A stretch of DNA of 64,000 bases. Source: Gnetum montanum. Lineage: Eukaryota > Streptophyta > Gnetopsida > Gnetales > Gnetaceae. A program made the position numbers and the translations under genes. The notes under the pieces were generated by a model that searched no databases, was not told where the DNA came from, and worked only from the letters and a program-made list of their open reading frames with translations. Position 1 is the first letter of the stretch, and the number at the start of each line of letters is the position of its first letter. The stretch lies in the NCBI GenBank assembly GCA_015680685.1, contig MNCI01036181.1, positions 505,951 through 569,950 of the forward strand. The letters are read 5' to 3'. Below, piece by piece: positions 21,661 to 35,159 of the stretch.

Positions 21661-22990
21661 TCCAACATAGGATGCTTAATAAAAGTGATGAATTTTTTAG
21701 TTTTCATGGCAAAAAATGAAGAATTTAAGGTAAATTTGAAAGATCTAGGGTAACATTGAGTAGACCTTAAGGCACCAAAAGTGTAATGAAGTGGAATTAT
21801 ACAATGAAGTTCGTGAATAGGATGAGGAAAAAGAACATGTAGTGGTGCACAAGAACATTTGGGTTGAAATGATGATAAAGGAAAGAATAAATTTAGCAAT
21901 GCAGTACTTGGAGGATATACGATGATGTGGTGGTGTGCAATAAGTGCAAATTACAAAAGTTATGCAAGTGGGTCCTCCACAAAGTAGGTTACCACCTATC
22001 ATGCCCTTACATAACCACACCTTAAAATGTTCATAGGCACTAGAAGGGTGAAATGCAATCCGCACTAGTGTAACAAAACACACACATGTTAAATACCACC
22101 ATGATTATGTATGAATTCTATGCCACACAAGACACAAGTTAGAAATACTCAAATAGTGGGGTGAAAAAAACTATAGAAGAGATTGCAGAAATCAAGACAT
22201 AAGGTAACCTACTCTAGGCATAATGAATCCTGACTGTGGGGCATGATTAATGTATCATTAGCTTTTCATTCCAAAATCAAGACCAAGTCCATACCTATAA
22301 GTAGTAACATCATATTATTTCATCCAATGATAGACAACCATAAGAGCATCATGACAACAAGGCATATAATGACTTAGCATTTTTTCCAAAGGAGGAGTGT
22401 TTTAAGTTTCTTTTTGGCATGTTCTTCTTTGATCTTTTCTTTGCTATTTTTTTCTTCTTTCTTTTCTTTTTCTTTTTTTGGCTGCTTTGGCACTTTTTCA
22501 TTTCCAATGGTGATCTAAAGAAGCCACCAACCTTCAGGCATGAATGCATGTCTTTCCAATGGAACCCTCTAGAATAGCATTGAGTTTATTTATTGAGTGC
22601 CTTTATTATTCTTATTCTCATTTTTCATTAGATACACAAGGACCTTAGTACAACCAAGCTACATGATAGCACCTATGGATGTCACCAAAGAAAATTCACA
22701 AGTTCCCTTGATGTCACACCCTAGCCGTTCGCTCTTAGCCTGTCACTCTTCATTCTGGGCATAATGAGTACAAAGTTAGTTTAAGTTTTAATGATGACAA
22801 GAATATCATCATACCTAGAGTAGACCCTCTTATTAATGGAATGGGTGGGTGGATGTTGTGGGCTCACTATCCAAATAATTAGTCACCTGTAACTTGATAG
22901 CATAGAACAACACCTCCACTAACAAGTCACATGAGTATTTTATTCATAGATGAGAATACCCTCAAAAAGGTAAGATGAAAAATTGAAAAT
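21661..22990 (-). other. Element B non-coding interior between gag and internal promoter
   Basis: No supported gene. An A/G-rich stretch at 22440-22490 (seen as T/C on +) matches similar tracts in A and C. The sequence is alignable with C at 35270-36600 (for example CACAAGTTGAAA-type blocks and AAATGATGTGGTG), so it is family backbone, not a new insertion. Confidence 0.6.
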
Positions 22991-22999
22991 GAAAAACTA

Positions 23000-25060
23000 G
23001 AAAACAAAACAAAAAATTATAAAATCAAAGAAAAGGAAAAACATTTACTAATTTTGATTGATAGAACGGGGGATATCCCCTATGACTAAACCTTGAATCA
23101 TGGTGAGAATTAATAAATGGAACATTTGGATCCATGCATGTTGAAAATATTGGGGTCTAATCATATCTAAACCATTGGGTGTCTTATGGGGTGGTGGCAG
23201 GAATGTACCCAAATTGGGATTCACACACTTGATTGAAGTAGGCATAGTGAGGTAGATTATAAGATGTGGTCATGTGATAAGGAGCTAATCCACTATGGCA
23301 CCCATGACCATAAGATGGTATGTAAGGATTGATATGTCTCCCTACATAGTTATATCCATTGGATTGCATGGTTGTTGAAGCATTAATTGATGGCTCAAAT
23401 GAGGTAACCAGATGCATTGAGTTCAAGAAGGAAGATGCATCACAGTGCTAGGCTGTGTTGAGATGGAAGATACAGTTGTTTCAGAACTTTGTCATCTCTT
23501 TCTATGGTCATTCCTAAATAAAGGATGCTTTCGACACTGTGGAGGACTTCCACTTCTATTGATCCCATAGGAGAGGACATCAGTTGATAATACTTAAGAT
23601 AATGATAACAATGAGGTGAAGTAGAGGATGTACTTGGTTTTAGATGGTACAAAGGGTATGGCCAGTTTCATGGTGGCCTCCCCCACGACTAGGGGTTTTG
23701 TCACTATGGTTGAACATGGTACTTCTATAAAAAATCTAGATGTAGCATTCCTCTCCAATGCTCATGTCAATGTGACAAGATTGGGCATTTGCCTTTGAGG
23801 TGATCATATAGATAAACATCACATTGATATGTATGATTTGTAGTTGAGCTCCTATCCTTATTTTCTTCAACCCTTCTTTTCACTTGTCGAATGGTGTTCT
23901 ATCCTATTCCTAAGTTTGGTATCCTTTGTTTTTTTTTTTTTGTTGTTAGAGTGATCTTGCATGGCTCTACCTCTAGTAATATTTTCATATTCTCCACATT
24001 TTTCATGTACCCATTCCATCATCTTATTGATCTTTGCCTGAATTTCATGTACTAATTGTAGTATTGGCAAAGATAGAGATGATTCCACCTCCTTGAGGTG
24101 AGTTGATTTCTCCTCTTTATGATTATGGACCTTTTCTATTTTAAGATTTTGGTCCTATTGAGATATTCCAATATTCTCTTATTTGGATATTTATCCTTCT
24201 TCTTTTGCTATCTTCTTAATAAGCTCTTGGAATTGGTTGGTTCATAGTTCATAACGTCGACCTGGGACATACATCCCTAGGGTCTCCTTTATTTCATTAC
24301 AGAGCCCATCCATGATGTGATACATTAGCCTTTCCTCAGAGAACCCATGGCCTAGGTATTAGTTTAGAAATGAATAATATCTTTCTAAGGCCATGTCCAA
24401 GGGTTCATGTTTCCCTTATTTCCATTTTTGGATTTGTCTCCTCAAGGTTGATACTCTTGTACTAGTTTGATATCTTTTATTGAAGAGTTCTATAATTTTC
24501 AGCCAATGGTAAATTGATTTTGGCTTTAAGGACCTGTACCATACTTTTTCTTGGCCAACGAGTTTCATAGGAAAGAGCTTAAGTCTTTACCACCCATTAT
24601 CAATGTTGTTCCATGCATAGGCATCATAGAAGGCTTGTAAATGATGTTGCAAATCTAAATCATAGCCTCCTAAAAACTCAAGAAAGTTTTTATAATCAAG
24701 CCTAGGTAGACAGCATTCCTTACAATGCTTGTAAGATATTTGAATAGCATCTTGTGGATGCATTAGGCTCTTAGTGGCCAATAGGGTTTCACCATCACTA
24801 AGTAGGTTATGAGTTTGTGAGTTGGAACAATGTTGTCTTTGTTCATATTGGCATTCCTGACTTTGCGCGTGGGTTTGATTTTTATTTCTACGCCAACCCC
24901 TTGAGAAATAGTCATCCATGTCATGACTTGACATTGAAAGAGAAAGGAAGAGAAAGAACTAGAAGACTTGTCATGAATTTTGTAAGTCTCCTAATCATCC
25001 CCTGATGTACTCTTACTAACCATTGAGAAGGCCCTAGGCCTTATAGGCCCCCTTGTTCTA
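23000..25060 (-). pseudogene. gag: Element B gag, decayed
   Basis: On the minus strand an N-terminal part (24934-24587) reads MDDYFSRGWRRNKNQ onward. The capsid-type core (about 24720-24240) reads FLEFLGGYDLDLQHHLQAF, then KVWYRSLKPKSI, ELFNKRYQ and EPLDMALERYYSFLN, and matches A and C segment by segment. A Tyr/Pro/His-rich C-terminal part follows at 23430-23050. Stops interrupt all parts. No clear protease motif is seen downstream, unlike A. Confidence 0.78.
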
Positions 25061-25370
25061 TGGGATGTCCCATCCTCACTAAAGGTATTTGAGTTTGATG
25101 ACAAGAGTCCTAAGTATCATTGGGGTGTCCATGAACATATGAAACTCCTGCATAAGGTTGAGTACTCCAAACTTCTTCTTCATCATAAATTGTGTTGGTT
25201 CTCCAATGAATTGCCTCGCTAGTTGTTGTGTTATCATTTTCCTATGAGAGAGAAATTGTTATAGATTATGTGTCACTTAATTGAAATTAATCTTTTTTTT
25301 CTAAAATATATATCATTAATACTTTGTTACAGTAATCTTGTATGCTATAACTAACCTAAATAACTAGCAT

Positions 25371-25391
25371 CATTCCCAACAATGGTACCAA
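25371..25391 (-). other. Element B primer binding site (tRNA-Asp type)
   Basis: On the minus strand TTGGTACCATTGTTGGGAAT follows the 5' LTR directly. All differences from the tRNA-Asp complement are C-to-T or G-to-A. Confidence 0.8.
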
Positions 25392-26246
25392 TGATGAGTT
25401 GTGAGGTACCCCTACACTCAACCATACAAATACGAGCATGTACATGCAATTCAATCAAACTCTATAGATAAACTAGTTGTGGTACCTAGATATTTACATG
25501 TTGATCATTGTTCGTTGTCTTCCCACTTGGACTAGTATTTTCTTTATCACATATGGTTTAGTCCAGAGTGAGGTGTATGATGTGATTCCTAATTATTATG
25601 CTACTCCTAAAGTCAATGAGAATTAACTTGAGTGAACTAATAGATGATGGGAAATAAAGTCTAAGCTAGCCTAAGTGAAATGAGCATCCATCCTTAATTA
25701 TCCGTATGCATCTTGGACCTTGTGTACTACTTCTGGGGTTACCAAGCACACATTACTTGAGAACTAATAGATACACTACTAGGTTATCAAGTAGTTACAC
25801 TTAAATGTTCATGATTAAGTTGGACTCATTCTATGTTAGCAACAAGAAGTGTAAATGATAATAAAGGAAATATTAACTAGAAAGAAAATAATAAATAATC
25901 AACAATTAAAGTAAAGAAAAGCTAAGTGAGTGCTAAAATGATGGAGTAATCTTGATCTTTATTGTCAATTGTGTGCATGTCCAAGTATGTCACACTTGAT
26001 CAAAGGTTCCATACAATTACAAGCATCACACTACGAGCATGCACTTGGAAAAGAATTGAAAACTAACAAAAAGACTCAACTCAAGAACTTACCAAAGAAA
26101 CTCCTTTCCTATGCACCTAAGTACTATATTTATAAGCCAACATAGGAATCATGATATCGTATATTCGATATCATTATCTAGGCTACAATATCGCATACCT
26201 GATATCAAGTATCTGATGTTGGGGCCTAGGAAACTGCGATTCATCA
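25392..26246 (-). repeat. Element B 5' LTR
   Basis: An 855 bp copy of 17203-18057, starting TGATGAGTTGTG on + and ending ATTCATCA. It has clear but scattered differences from its partner. Confidence 0.9.
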
Positions 26247-26708
26247 AAAACCCATTGTGTGACCCTAAAAATAATGTTGTTTATAGTAATTTTAAATTTA
26301 TTTTGGACTTTTTAAAAATCCATCATATGGCCCCATCATGTAGATGATTTCTCATTTATATGTTAGGAGATACTTGAAGGAAAAATTTCAAAATTTTCAC
26401 TTTGCAGTTGTAGCATAGCTAGTCTCATATGTTGGAACCTCCACATGATAAATAGTCTTACACACTAAGACTTCGACATACTAGACAATGTCACATGTTG
26501 AGACTTCCATATGCTAAGCAATTTCACATGTTGTGAAACTCTCACATGCTAAAGCTTCACAAGATAAAGCTCCATACATTGTGGGCCTTATATGGTACAA
26601 ACATGTAGCTTGTTAAAACATCTAAATCTTTAAAAGCCTTTATCACTTTGACCAATTCATTGGTGTTCTACATCAACTATTCTACCATACAACATCATTT
26701 CCATAGTC
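26247..26708 (+). other. Element E leader, right piece with short repeats
   Basis: The continuation of E after element B. 26400-26600 contains degenerate units of about 35 bp built on CACATGTTGAGACTTCCATA. No gene is present before the ATG at 26709. Confidence 0.55.
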
Positions 26709-28730
26709 ATGAATCAAGAATCTTCTCGTATATATAACCCTAAGGACCTAGCCACAGTAGAATGTAGGGAGTTCCTTAAGCAATTAGGACTTAGTTCAAT
26801 GTATGTAAACATTGATGAACAACGCTACAACTTTATATGTGCAAACATCCAAGAAAGTTTGTGCATCCCACATAAATATTTTGACTCTAAGTGTTACTAC
26901 GAATTGACCTATAAGAATGGGAAGAGATACATCCCTTTCCCATATGACCACATTGAATTATCTAAATTTTACATGCAATTATTAGCACAATTGGTAAGTG
27001 CAGATGAGGGCAGTGAAATTAGCAAACATTCTAGCTTAGGATCTCACCTAGAAGATTAAGATGAGTATGGATATGATTACAAGCTAGATACATTAATAGG
27101 AGATCATTTCCAACAATATATCCTAGAGGTGAAAATGTTAAACTTTGTGCCTCTTGCTTCAGTAGTGATTCAAATTCTCCATGTGGCCTCTACAAGCTCA
27201 AGTTTCTAGCTTCCTTTTTCACTTCACTATTAACCTTGGCATCCTTCACTACTATCCCTCAATCCTTGCTACTAATTTCCTCCATGCCTCAACCTATTAT
27301 AATTTTGACAAGTCCTTCTTCTAGAATGTAAATTCCATGAGTATCACATAATCTATTTATTTTCAACAACTTCTTTGTTCCTCATGCTTTGGTACAAACC
27401 TTGATCTCCACTGTTAATCCTCATGCAATGGTAGTTACAAGCCCTTTCTAGTCTATACCGTTGCCCATTCAATAACCACCAACCATCCAACAACAACAAG
27501 TGTAGCTTTCAAGAGCTCCACAAGGTCTAGATCAAGCCTTCCAACTAATCCAAGATCTTACTAAGAAGCTGCAGAAACTAGAGGCTAGTATAACATAAAC
27601 GGTAAAGGTCATGAACTTCTACTAGGATGATCCCATTAGCCCTACCATTTTCCAAATAACCTTACCTGCAAGCATGCATATCCCAAATTTTACCAAATAC
27701 AATTATTGAGGAGATCCTAATCCATATCTTGCTATCTTCTAGTCTAAGTCTTGTTCCAAGCATGGCTTCATATGATACTATATATTTTTCCTATGTCCTT
27801 GAAAGGAAAGACCCTAGAATGGTACTAAACCTAACCTAGAGGTATTGACTCCTCCCTGTATGACTTGATAGCCCTATTTATGAACCACTTCAAATACAAC
27901 TTTAAGCCCAATACAACCTTGAACCAACTTATGAAAGTGAGGTAGGGATCACCTATGCTTGTTCAAAGGTTCATTCAGAGATGAAATTCAATTCTTAATG
28001 AGATCCCTAAGCCCATCTCTGAGAACCATCTCTTGGCTATCTTCAAGCGAGCTAATAATGACTTCATCAATTTAAATACTTATTGTTTAGAACCTTAAGC
28101 ACTAAGCCATGCCTTTTCATAAATTAAGAACATAGAAGAGGCTATGAAGTCTAGCAATGATCTGGCCTATGTGACCTACAAGAACTAGCACTCTAGGAGG
28201 AACAAGGGTAAGACTAGACAAATGCAAACAATTATGGCCATAGCATCTAAGGATATGAAATAAGTAGAGAGGTGAAAATCTCCTTCATGCAATGCATCTT
28301 TTGACTCATCTCAACCATCTACCATCTACACTCCCAACCAACCAAGATTAAGCTTCAAGCGCAAGGATAGGTCTAAATACACAAAGTTTCCAATGAATCC
28401 CTCTAAGCTCCTAGAATATTTTCTTAAAGATAATAATATTCAACATAAGAAACTATTTGAGAAAGTTCACAAAATGCATAATCATCTTTATGACATAGTG
28501 AGAGATCAATAGATAGCAACTAAAGATGATTGAAAATTACCACTTTAGGTTTGATAGGCTTTGCCATTATCACCAACTAGTTGGTCATGACACCAATTTT
28601 CGCATAGCCCTCAAAGATGATCTCCAAAATATGATTGACCATGAAGATCTAGTGTTGAATGAGTTCAACTCTCTAAGCAACAAAAATAACTCTTACATCA
28701 TTACCTCATTTACAACAACCAAATAGTCTA
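26709..28730 (+). pseudogene. gag: Element E gag, decayed
   Basis: The first open stretch (26709-27059, 116 aa, MNQESSRIYNPKDLATVECR onward) is a plausible Gag start just after the leader. A decayed capsid-type region around 27800-28180 reads, across stops, segments such as LMKVR and VQRFIQR, the usual hydrophobic Gag helices. A zinc-knuckle-like region at 28526-28726 reads FDRLCHYHQLVGHDTNF with ALKDDLQNMID, the pattern seen in Tat-type gypsy elements and also in element F (CHYYQLPGHDIDF). The second Cys of the knuckle is lost. No intact frame remains. Confidence 0.7.
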
Positions 28731-30122
28731 GTCCTCCTAGAAAACCATTTTTCATCAAGATATCATCAACTAGTACTTGGCCCCAAAATCTAAAGCCTAG
28801 AGAATCCTTTTTCATATGGGTACCACCACCTTTGATAGCTAAAAATCCTTTTTTTTATATGTGTTTTCCCATCATTGGTGTCACATCACAACCTAAACAA
28901 CACACTATCAATCCTTCTAAGTCTATGAAGCTATTCATTATTTGGATTCCTCTACCTTCAACAAGAAAACTTGTAGTGAACCATAACCAAGGATTACCTA
29001 TTATAGCCAATAACTCAATGGTTAACAAAATGCCATTACAATGATAATAAAAACAGCCTATTATCAAACCAACAACTAAACCCATTGAAGGTAACCAATA
29101 ATAAGAGGCTTGGACACATGCTGACCCTAAAATCAACACTAAGATTAGCTCCATCCATGAGCAAGGGTCCCAAACAACATGTTCAAAGACATAAGCCAAA
29201 AATACTAGGGAGAATGGAGGAAATTAGGGACACTAAGGCTGAAAGATCACATGCAAAGGCAAAATATTTTCTCATAATAATGGAACAAGTTAAAAATTCA
29301 CTAGAACAAAATAACATGTCATTAAACCTATACAATCTAGTTATGAATTCTCCTACTCATAGAGACACACTAGCTCAAATGTTGATCTCTATCCTTGTGA
29401 GTAAAGACATACAAGCCAACAAAGAATCCATTCACTCAATCATTAAGCGAACTTTTCTTAGTGAGGAAAAACATCAACCATGCTCACCTTTCATGACAAT
29501 GAACTGAAGGTTGTTCTAGGGAACATAGAAGTGTCATCTACCCCTCTCCTCATTACTATATGTATTGAGAAGTATAAGGTTCATTATGTCCATGTAGACA
29601 ATGAGGCTGCAACTATTTGGTATCATATACTATTATTGAGATACTATGCATGACCAAAAACATCCAAGAAACCTCTCCCTTCATCCTAAATTATTCAATA
29701 GATCACAAGTAGTGGTTTGATGTTCTATCTCCCTGGATTTCATAGCCAGGGAATAGTTTCCTACATTTGTCAACTTTTTAGTGATTCAAGAAACACCTGG
29801 GTTTAACTTAATAATAGGAAGATCATTGTTGGATATGCTTTAGGTGGTTTCATCTCCTATACATTAGGGGATTTACTTATCATATGAGGGTGGTAAAATC
29901 ATGATTTATAGGGACAACACATGTCTACCATTAGTTAATAATATCAAAATTGACCAATGTTTAGAGGTGGAGCTTCTAGATGAAACTCCCAACACACAAG
30001 CTAGGGTCACCAACAACAACAACAATTTTAATAGTGCTAACTCTACAACATTAAGCAACCAACAAGGAAACCTTCCACTTATTATATTAAGCAAGAAGGA
30101 TGTTGAGCATACAATTATATAG
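28731..30122 (+). pseudogene. Element E Gag-protease linker and protease, decayed
   Basis: The open stretch 29085-29507 includes LNLYNLVMNSPTHRDTLAQM and SKDIQANKESIHSI, matching element F at 60034-60375 (LSLYELIMN, SKDIPTNKEFIHAI). This is the conserved linker before the protease in Tat-type elements. The protease end is at 29769-29880 (FLVIQETPGFNLIIGRSLLD, then VSSPIH). A catalytic DSG/DGG motif is not preserved. An acidic/Asn-rich tail runs to 30122. Confidence 0.65.
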
Positions 30123-30289
30123 AAGGGATTCCTTAATATGTTAAATATCAAGCAACAAATCTGTAGTCAACATATTATCCCTTCCTTTACTAAGTATTGT
30201 TTCTCTCATTTTGCAGTTTTATATCATCTATCAATGTATGTTTTATTCTTATATTTTCTTTTAAGATTATCCCACACTTTTTAGAAAAG

Positions 30290-30510
30290 TGTGTTCATGG
30301 CCTACCAAGGCCTAAAACTAGTAACCCATGGTTTGCCAAGGCCTAAAAATGACAAGACAATGATGTTCCAAGGCCTAAAACTACCAACACCCAACCCACC
30401 AAGGCCTAACATTGACAACAAATGGTCCATCAAGGCCTAGCAATATCACAACTTTCCATGGCCTAAAACTAGTGAAGCCATGACCTACTAGGGCCTAAAA
30501 TAAGAAAACA
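30290..30510 (+). repeat. Minisatellite of CCAAGGCCTAAAACT units in element E
   Basis: About seven degenerate units of 25-35 bp built around CCAAGGCCTAAAACTAG and CCATGG. Reverse-complement relatives are present in element F at 52046-52260, 55380-55545 and 58935-59095, which ties the two elements together. Confidence 0.7.
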
Positions 30511-30767
30511 TGTGGCCTCTCTTCCTTCTCCTTTGAATGTACCCAATGATTGAGTTTTACTTTAATAATTATGCCTCATTTCATCTATTCTCATCTTATT
30601 ATGTCATATTGAAAATTTTATTTCATAGCCTTATTGTTTTGACTCATAGCCTTTTACACACAAAATACAAAACATAAAGAAAAATAGTAAGTGTAAAATA
30701 TAAAAAACTAAGAAAATATTAACTTATGACAAAAAATGTTCATAATAGTAGCCATGATCACACTATG

Positions 30768-31659
30768 TGATGAGCAGCAAGGTACCCCTACACTCAACCA
30801 TATGAATCACAAGTGTTCATGCACGATCTAGTTGAATTCCTTGGATGGGACTTGTTGTGGTATCTAGATCGTTATGCTTTGATTCTAGTTCACTATATTT
30901 CCACTTGGACTAGTGGTAGCTTTGTCACATATGGTATAGTCCAAAGTGAGGCATATGATGTTTTCTCTAATTCTACACTACTCCTAATAATGATAAAAAA
31001 GGTAAATTAATTAAGCTAATGCATGAAAGAAAAAAAGATCTAAGCTATCCTATGTGCAATGAGTGTCCACTCTTAATTGTTTGTATATGTCCTGGACTTC
31101 ATGAGACTACTTCTAGGATTACTAAGCTTATGTCACTGGTTATGCCAGATAACACACTTCTATATTACCAAGCATCTACACTTAAAAGCTCGTGATTAAG
31201 GCATACACATTCTACTTAATAATAGGAATGGTAAATAGCAATAAATGGAAATATTTAACTAAAGAAAGTAGTAAATAATTAATAATTGCAAGTAATAATA
31301 ATCTAAGTGGATGCTACAATGATGGGAGTAATCTCGATCTTTATTGCTAGTCATGTAATGTGTTTAACTACGTCACACTCAAACAAAGGTGTTGCACAAT
31401 TACAAACATCACACTGTGGGCATGCATCGAGAATAACAATCTCTAAGGAAAAGAAACTAAAAACTAAAACTTTCTTCCTGCTTGATACATACTACATACT
31501 GTCTCATCCAAGTGCACAAGTGTTGTATTTATAAGAAAACCCATATGAGGTGATGTCAAATATCCAACGTCGCTTCTTAGCTCTGATGTTGGGTATTTAA
31601 CATTAGGACTCCGATGTTGCATATCTAACATCAAGGTCTCACAAGAAAATGACTCATCA
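30768..31659 (-). repeat. Element C 3' LTR
   Basis: Starts TGATGAGCAGC and ends GACTCATCA on +. The U3 side (31545-31640) holds iterated TGTTGGGTA/AACATC-type motifs in place of B's GATATC motifs, beside a TATA box (minus strand) near 31526-31533. Confidence 0.92.
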
Positions 31660-31673
31660 TACCCCCACAACTG
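31660..31673 (-). other. Element C polypurine tract
   Basis: TACCCCCACAACTG on +, identical to that of element B. Confidence 0.8.
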
Positions 31674-31837
31674 AATGAAAACTCATCCTTAAGTTAAATA
31701 AAATGAGAAACAAGTTCTTTCCAAAATATTAAGCAGGTATGGGAATATTGACTAACATAAAAAATGAACAAAACAATTGACTCTTGCATGTTGCAATGGC
31801 ACAGCATGAAAATGAGATACATTAGTACAAAAGCAAA

Positions 31838-34558
31838 CTGGGAAGCTTATGTGGTGCTTTGAGGTGGTGGCTCTTCCATTAGTTGCTTCCCTTTATCGCT
31901 AGGCTATTGAAATTTGTAGGGATTGAGCAATGCCTACAACTTCTCCTCCTCCATCCCTAGGTCATGTACCATCCAAGCTATTATGCCAATGTGTGCTAGC
32001 ACTGGTACATCCCAAGGACATGGTAGTTTCAGGGACATCTAATTTGCCTTTACGTACCAAGCCTTGAACTATCATCCTTTTTTCCTCAAAGACCCTAGCT
32101 TTATCTTTGAGTTCGTGATAATCTATCAATCTTTAGGCTAGGTTCAAGGCTACAACCTTTTGTCCTTAATAGCTGGATATGACTACCTCTACTTCTAAGT
32201 TTGCCACCTGTAGCTTTTGCAAAGAATCCTTTTGTTCTACAAACTCTTTCTCATATAATGCATAGATGGTTGCCACCTATTTTCCTAGCTCATTTCAAGG
32301 GCAACCTACTATTAACATAGTAATATTAGCATATCTAAGATTAGCCAATGCCATGTATTCTTTCAGATTCTATCTCCAAGTCTTTGTTCTTAACTTTTGC
32401 TTGATCGACCAAGGCATAGCCATCCAAGAGGAGTTTCCACTTAGGATTTTGGGTTGACAAAGAGCCGATGTGGGCTTTGGCCATCTAGATTTATTTTTCA
32501 TTAATCTGCTTATACATGAAAACTTAGTTGCCATAGCCCTCCTTTAGTTTTTCATGCTTGTTGGCCTCATTATTCCATGCGCTAATTTTAATTGCTAACT
32601 TCTGGAAGATAGCATAGACCTCCTTCATTAAGAGGGTTCTATTCTATTTGGCCAATCTATTCATATCTTGGTTAATGCTCACTAGTTGTTCTCTTAACTG
32701 GTGGACACTTTCCTTTAGAATGTTCTTTTGCTTCTCCACAGTGATCAACCTAGATTTTCCTATACTAAGCTACTTATTCTCTTCCTATATGATGATCAAT
32801 GTCTTTTTGTATGCATAGGGTTATGCATAAATAGCAAAGGAATTCCAAACTACCTTCTTTTTCTCTTGCTCAGCAGCTACTCTCTCCTAAGTTTGCTTGG
32901 TTAGCTACTCCATCTTAAATTTTTTGAGTTGATTTGGTGCAATAAAATGAGTGGGATCCCATTGTTCAGCTCTTAGGGCAAACAACTCTTCTTGTAATCT
33001 TTGTATTTCTACTTCTACATGTTCTGTCGTAACTTCTACCATGACCAACTTTCCTTTCATACTAATGAGGTCTAATTGGGCTGCACTAACATCACTAGGG
33101 ATGTCAAACAAGATAGTCATTACTTAGACTATCAACAATAGTCGATCAAGCACATCCTCATATACTACAAAAGTCATGGAATTCTTGACCAACACTTGTG
33201 CATCTCTAGTTCCTACTATATCTATCAAGGGCACAACAGACATGTTGAATAATTCTTTGATATGATCTATGATGACTTCTACTATGCCTACTGCATCCTC
33301 ATGTTGCAGTACCACAACTATGGCACCTTCTCCAATTTCCAACATTACTTGAAAAGTTGCAACATTCCTAGAGACATGCCATGACCATTGGGATCCTTCT
33401 CCTCGTGACTACAATGAGATCTCCCCTATATTGGGTCCAATGAGACTGTGGACCCTATGGGATTATCCATTACTCAAAAGAGTTTGGACTTGTCCCTACT
33501 TCCCTAATTCACTGCTTCAATGATCTTTTGTAGATGACTCATTGAGGGCCTATAGTCTTGCAGTGGTGGGCAATGGTGGAGCTTGTGCCTATGGGAACTA
33601 CTCAAGCTCATATTGTGTTTTATTTTATGGCTCTACCTTCTTCTCTATTTCTTATTCCTTACCAAGATCCTTTCTTGGTGTTATAGGTTTTAGGAGTTCA
33701 GTGAAGGAGGCATTCTGAGCCTTCCTAGGGATATCATTAGTATATCCTAGAATCCTAGCACACTTGCACAGCTTTCTAATTAAGTAGGGAAATGGAAGTG
33801 TTGGTCTCCATGACTTCATTTCTTCAAACCATAATTGGATTTTAGTGAAATAAAATTGGGGAAGATTGGCCACAAATTTACCCTTTCAAATGGCACTTCC
33901 CCTAGCAACATAAGTTGAAATTTGATTGAGCCTTTATTTGGGAAATAGATGGTGAGTCCTAATATTGAAATATGTTTTCTCCTCCAAATTCATTTCATTG
34001 TACATTTTATTCTCCTTGCTATATGCCCATCTCAACCACAATTTCTTAGTTTTAGGGTCAAATTTGGTTAACAAATGAGCAACCTTAGTCCTTTAATTTT
34101 ATAGGTAAGGGAAAATCACCCCACAAATTTTAATCATGGTTCCCTCATCTTTATTGTGCTAGAACTAATAAGTTTCACCTAGGTACCATTCACCACTGTT
34201 TGACAAAATGGGCCAAAATTAGGATGCCTTTAGTTCCGTCTGCATTGCTTTTGAAGCAAACTCCATGAATGGGCCAATGTTCATCTCCACAATGACCAAA
34301 GCCAACATGAACTTTTCTAACGTGATAGCAAGATAATTAGGAGGTAACATGAGACACTATCCCTACTTGGGAGCTTGTGGTTCTACACCCTTTCCATGGG
34401 TCAATTGCCCTGTAGCAGGAGCCTCTTAGTGAATGCTGAAGGATTAGGCCTCCTGCTTCATGTGTTTTACATATTTTCCTTGCTATCCATAGCCACCTTG
34501 TGGATGCTTAGTGGCCCTTTGTGAGGGTTCATCTTGAGCATCTCTTTTTTGGGGCCAT
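31838..34558 (-). pseudogene. Element C accessory gene, decayed
   Basis: The second copy of the accessory gene. The ATG at 34558 (MAPKKRCSR, then a stop) directly follows a splice acceptor remnant. The core domain spans about 34300-33652 and shows MNIGPFMEF, GEWYLGETY, FPYLIRKLCKCARILGYTND and LPQFYFTKIQLWFEE, aligning with B (20813-20043). Then come 33345-33124 (VVVLQHEDAVGIVEVIIDHI) and 33120-32905 (GKLVMVEVTTEHVEVEIQRL), a likely coiled coil, and a Pro-rich end (KGKQLMEEPPPQ). Stops are scattered. Two independent copies keeping the same layout support a once functional gene. Confidence 0.72.
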
Positions 34559-34912
34559 CTTCAATCAAGTAAAGGTTAAGTGTTACTAAGGTTATATTTG
34601 TTGTTGTAAATTAGTTTATACCTTAATCGTAACCTTATTTCATTAAGTTGATAATGTATATGATCACAAAGTTAAAAATATTTTCAAGAAAAATCCCCAA
34701 AAAGTGTCCATCTCCTTTTATGACCCTTCGCAATTTCCTTTTATGACCCTTCACAATTGGCTCATTTTTTTCATTTATGTGGCTTATAGTGATAGTTATG
34801 GGCTCCTAGGTTGGAAAAATTGGATTTTTGGCATTAACGTGAGTGATTTTTCATTATAACTCCTAAAGTTTTTAATGTTCTTACCCTTATGATACCTTCC
34901 ATGAAATAGAAG

Positions 34913-35025
34913 NNNNNNNNNNNNNNNNNNNNNNNNNNNNNNNNNNNNNNNNNNNNNNNNNNNNNNNNNNNNNNNNNNNNNNNNNNNNNNNNNNNNNNNN
35001 NNNNNNNNNNNNNNNNNNNNNNNNN
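34913..35025. other. Assembly gap inside element C
   Basis: 113 N between the accessory gene intron remnant and the internal promoter-like block. Confidence 0.99.
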
Positions 35026-35159
35026 TTAAGATGGGTTCAAATGGCATGGAAATCAAAGAAAAAGGAAGTGAAATATTGCAAGTGGAAGATGAGTGCACAA
35101 ATCTCAAAGTCACAAGAGAAAATTTGAACAACTCCTCTTGTAGCAAATGATGAAAATGA

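Larger units (their letters stand above)
17203..26246 (-). mobile_element. Element B: RT-less LTR retrotransposon with accessory gene
   Basis: A 9.0 kb minus-strand element. LTRs 25392-26246 (5') and 17203-18057 (3') frame a tRNA-Asp primer site, a decayed gag, an accessory gene and a G5 purine tract. The flanking 5-mers are AAAAT (left) and AAAAC (right). No RT, RNase H or integrase motif is visible in 7.3 kb of interior, so it looks non-autonomous. Gene order on its strand is gag, internal promoter, accessory gene, 3' LTR. C has the same layout and D the same 3' half. Confidence 0.88.

Noticed and set aside
21745-22083. 112-aa and 84-aa minus-strand ORFs in element B
   Set aside because: They lie in the family's non-coding interior and are not conserved as frames in element C.
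28855-29199. 114-aa minus-strand ORF with hydrophobic stretches
   Set aside because: It is antisense to the element E Gag-protease linker, which has homologous support in element F.
30206-30230. Splice acceptor TTTCTCTCATTTTGCAG after element E's protease
   Set aside because: It is a good-looking acceptor, but no donor or conserved partner was found and E has no downstream pol in the window.
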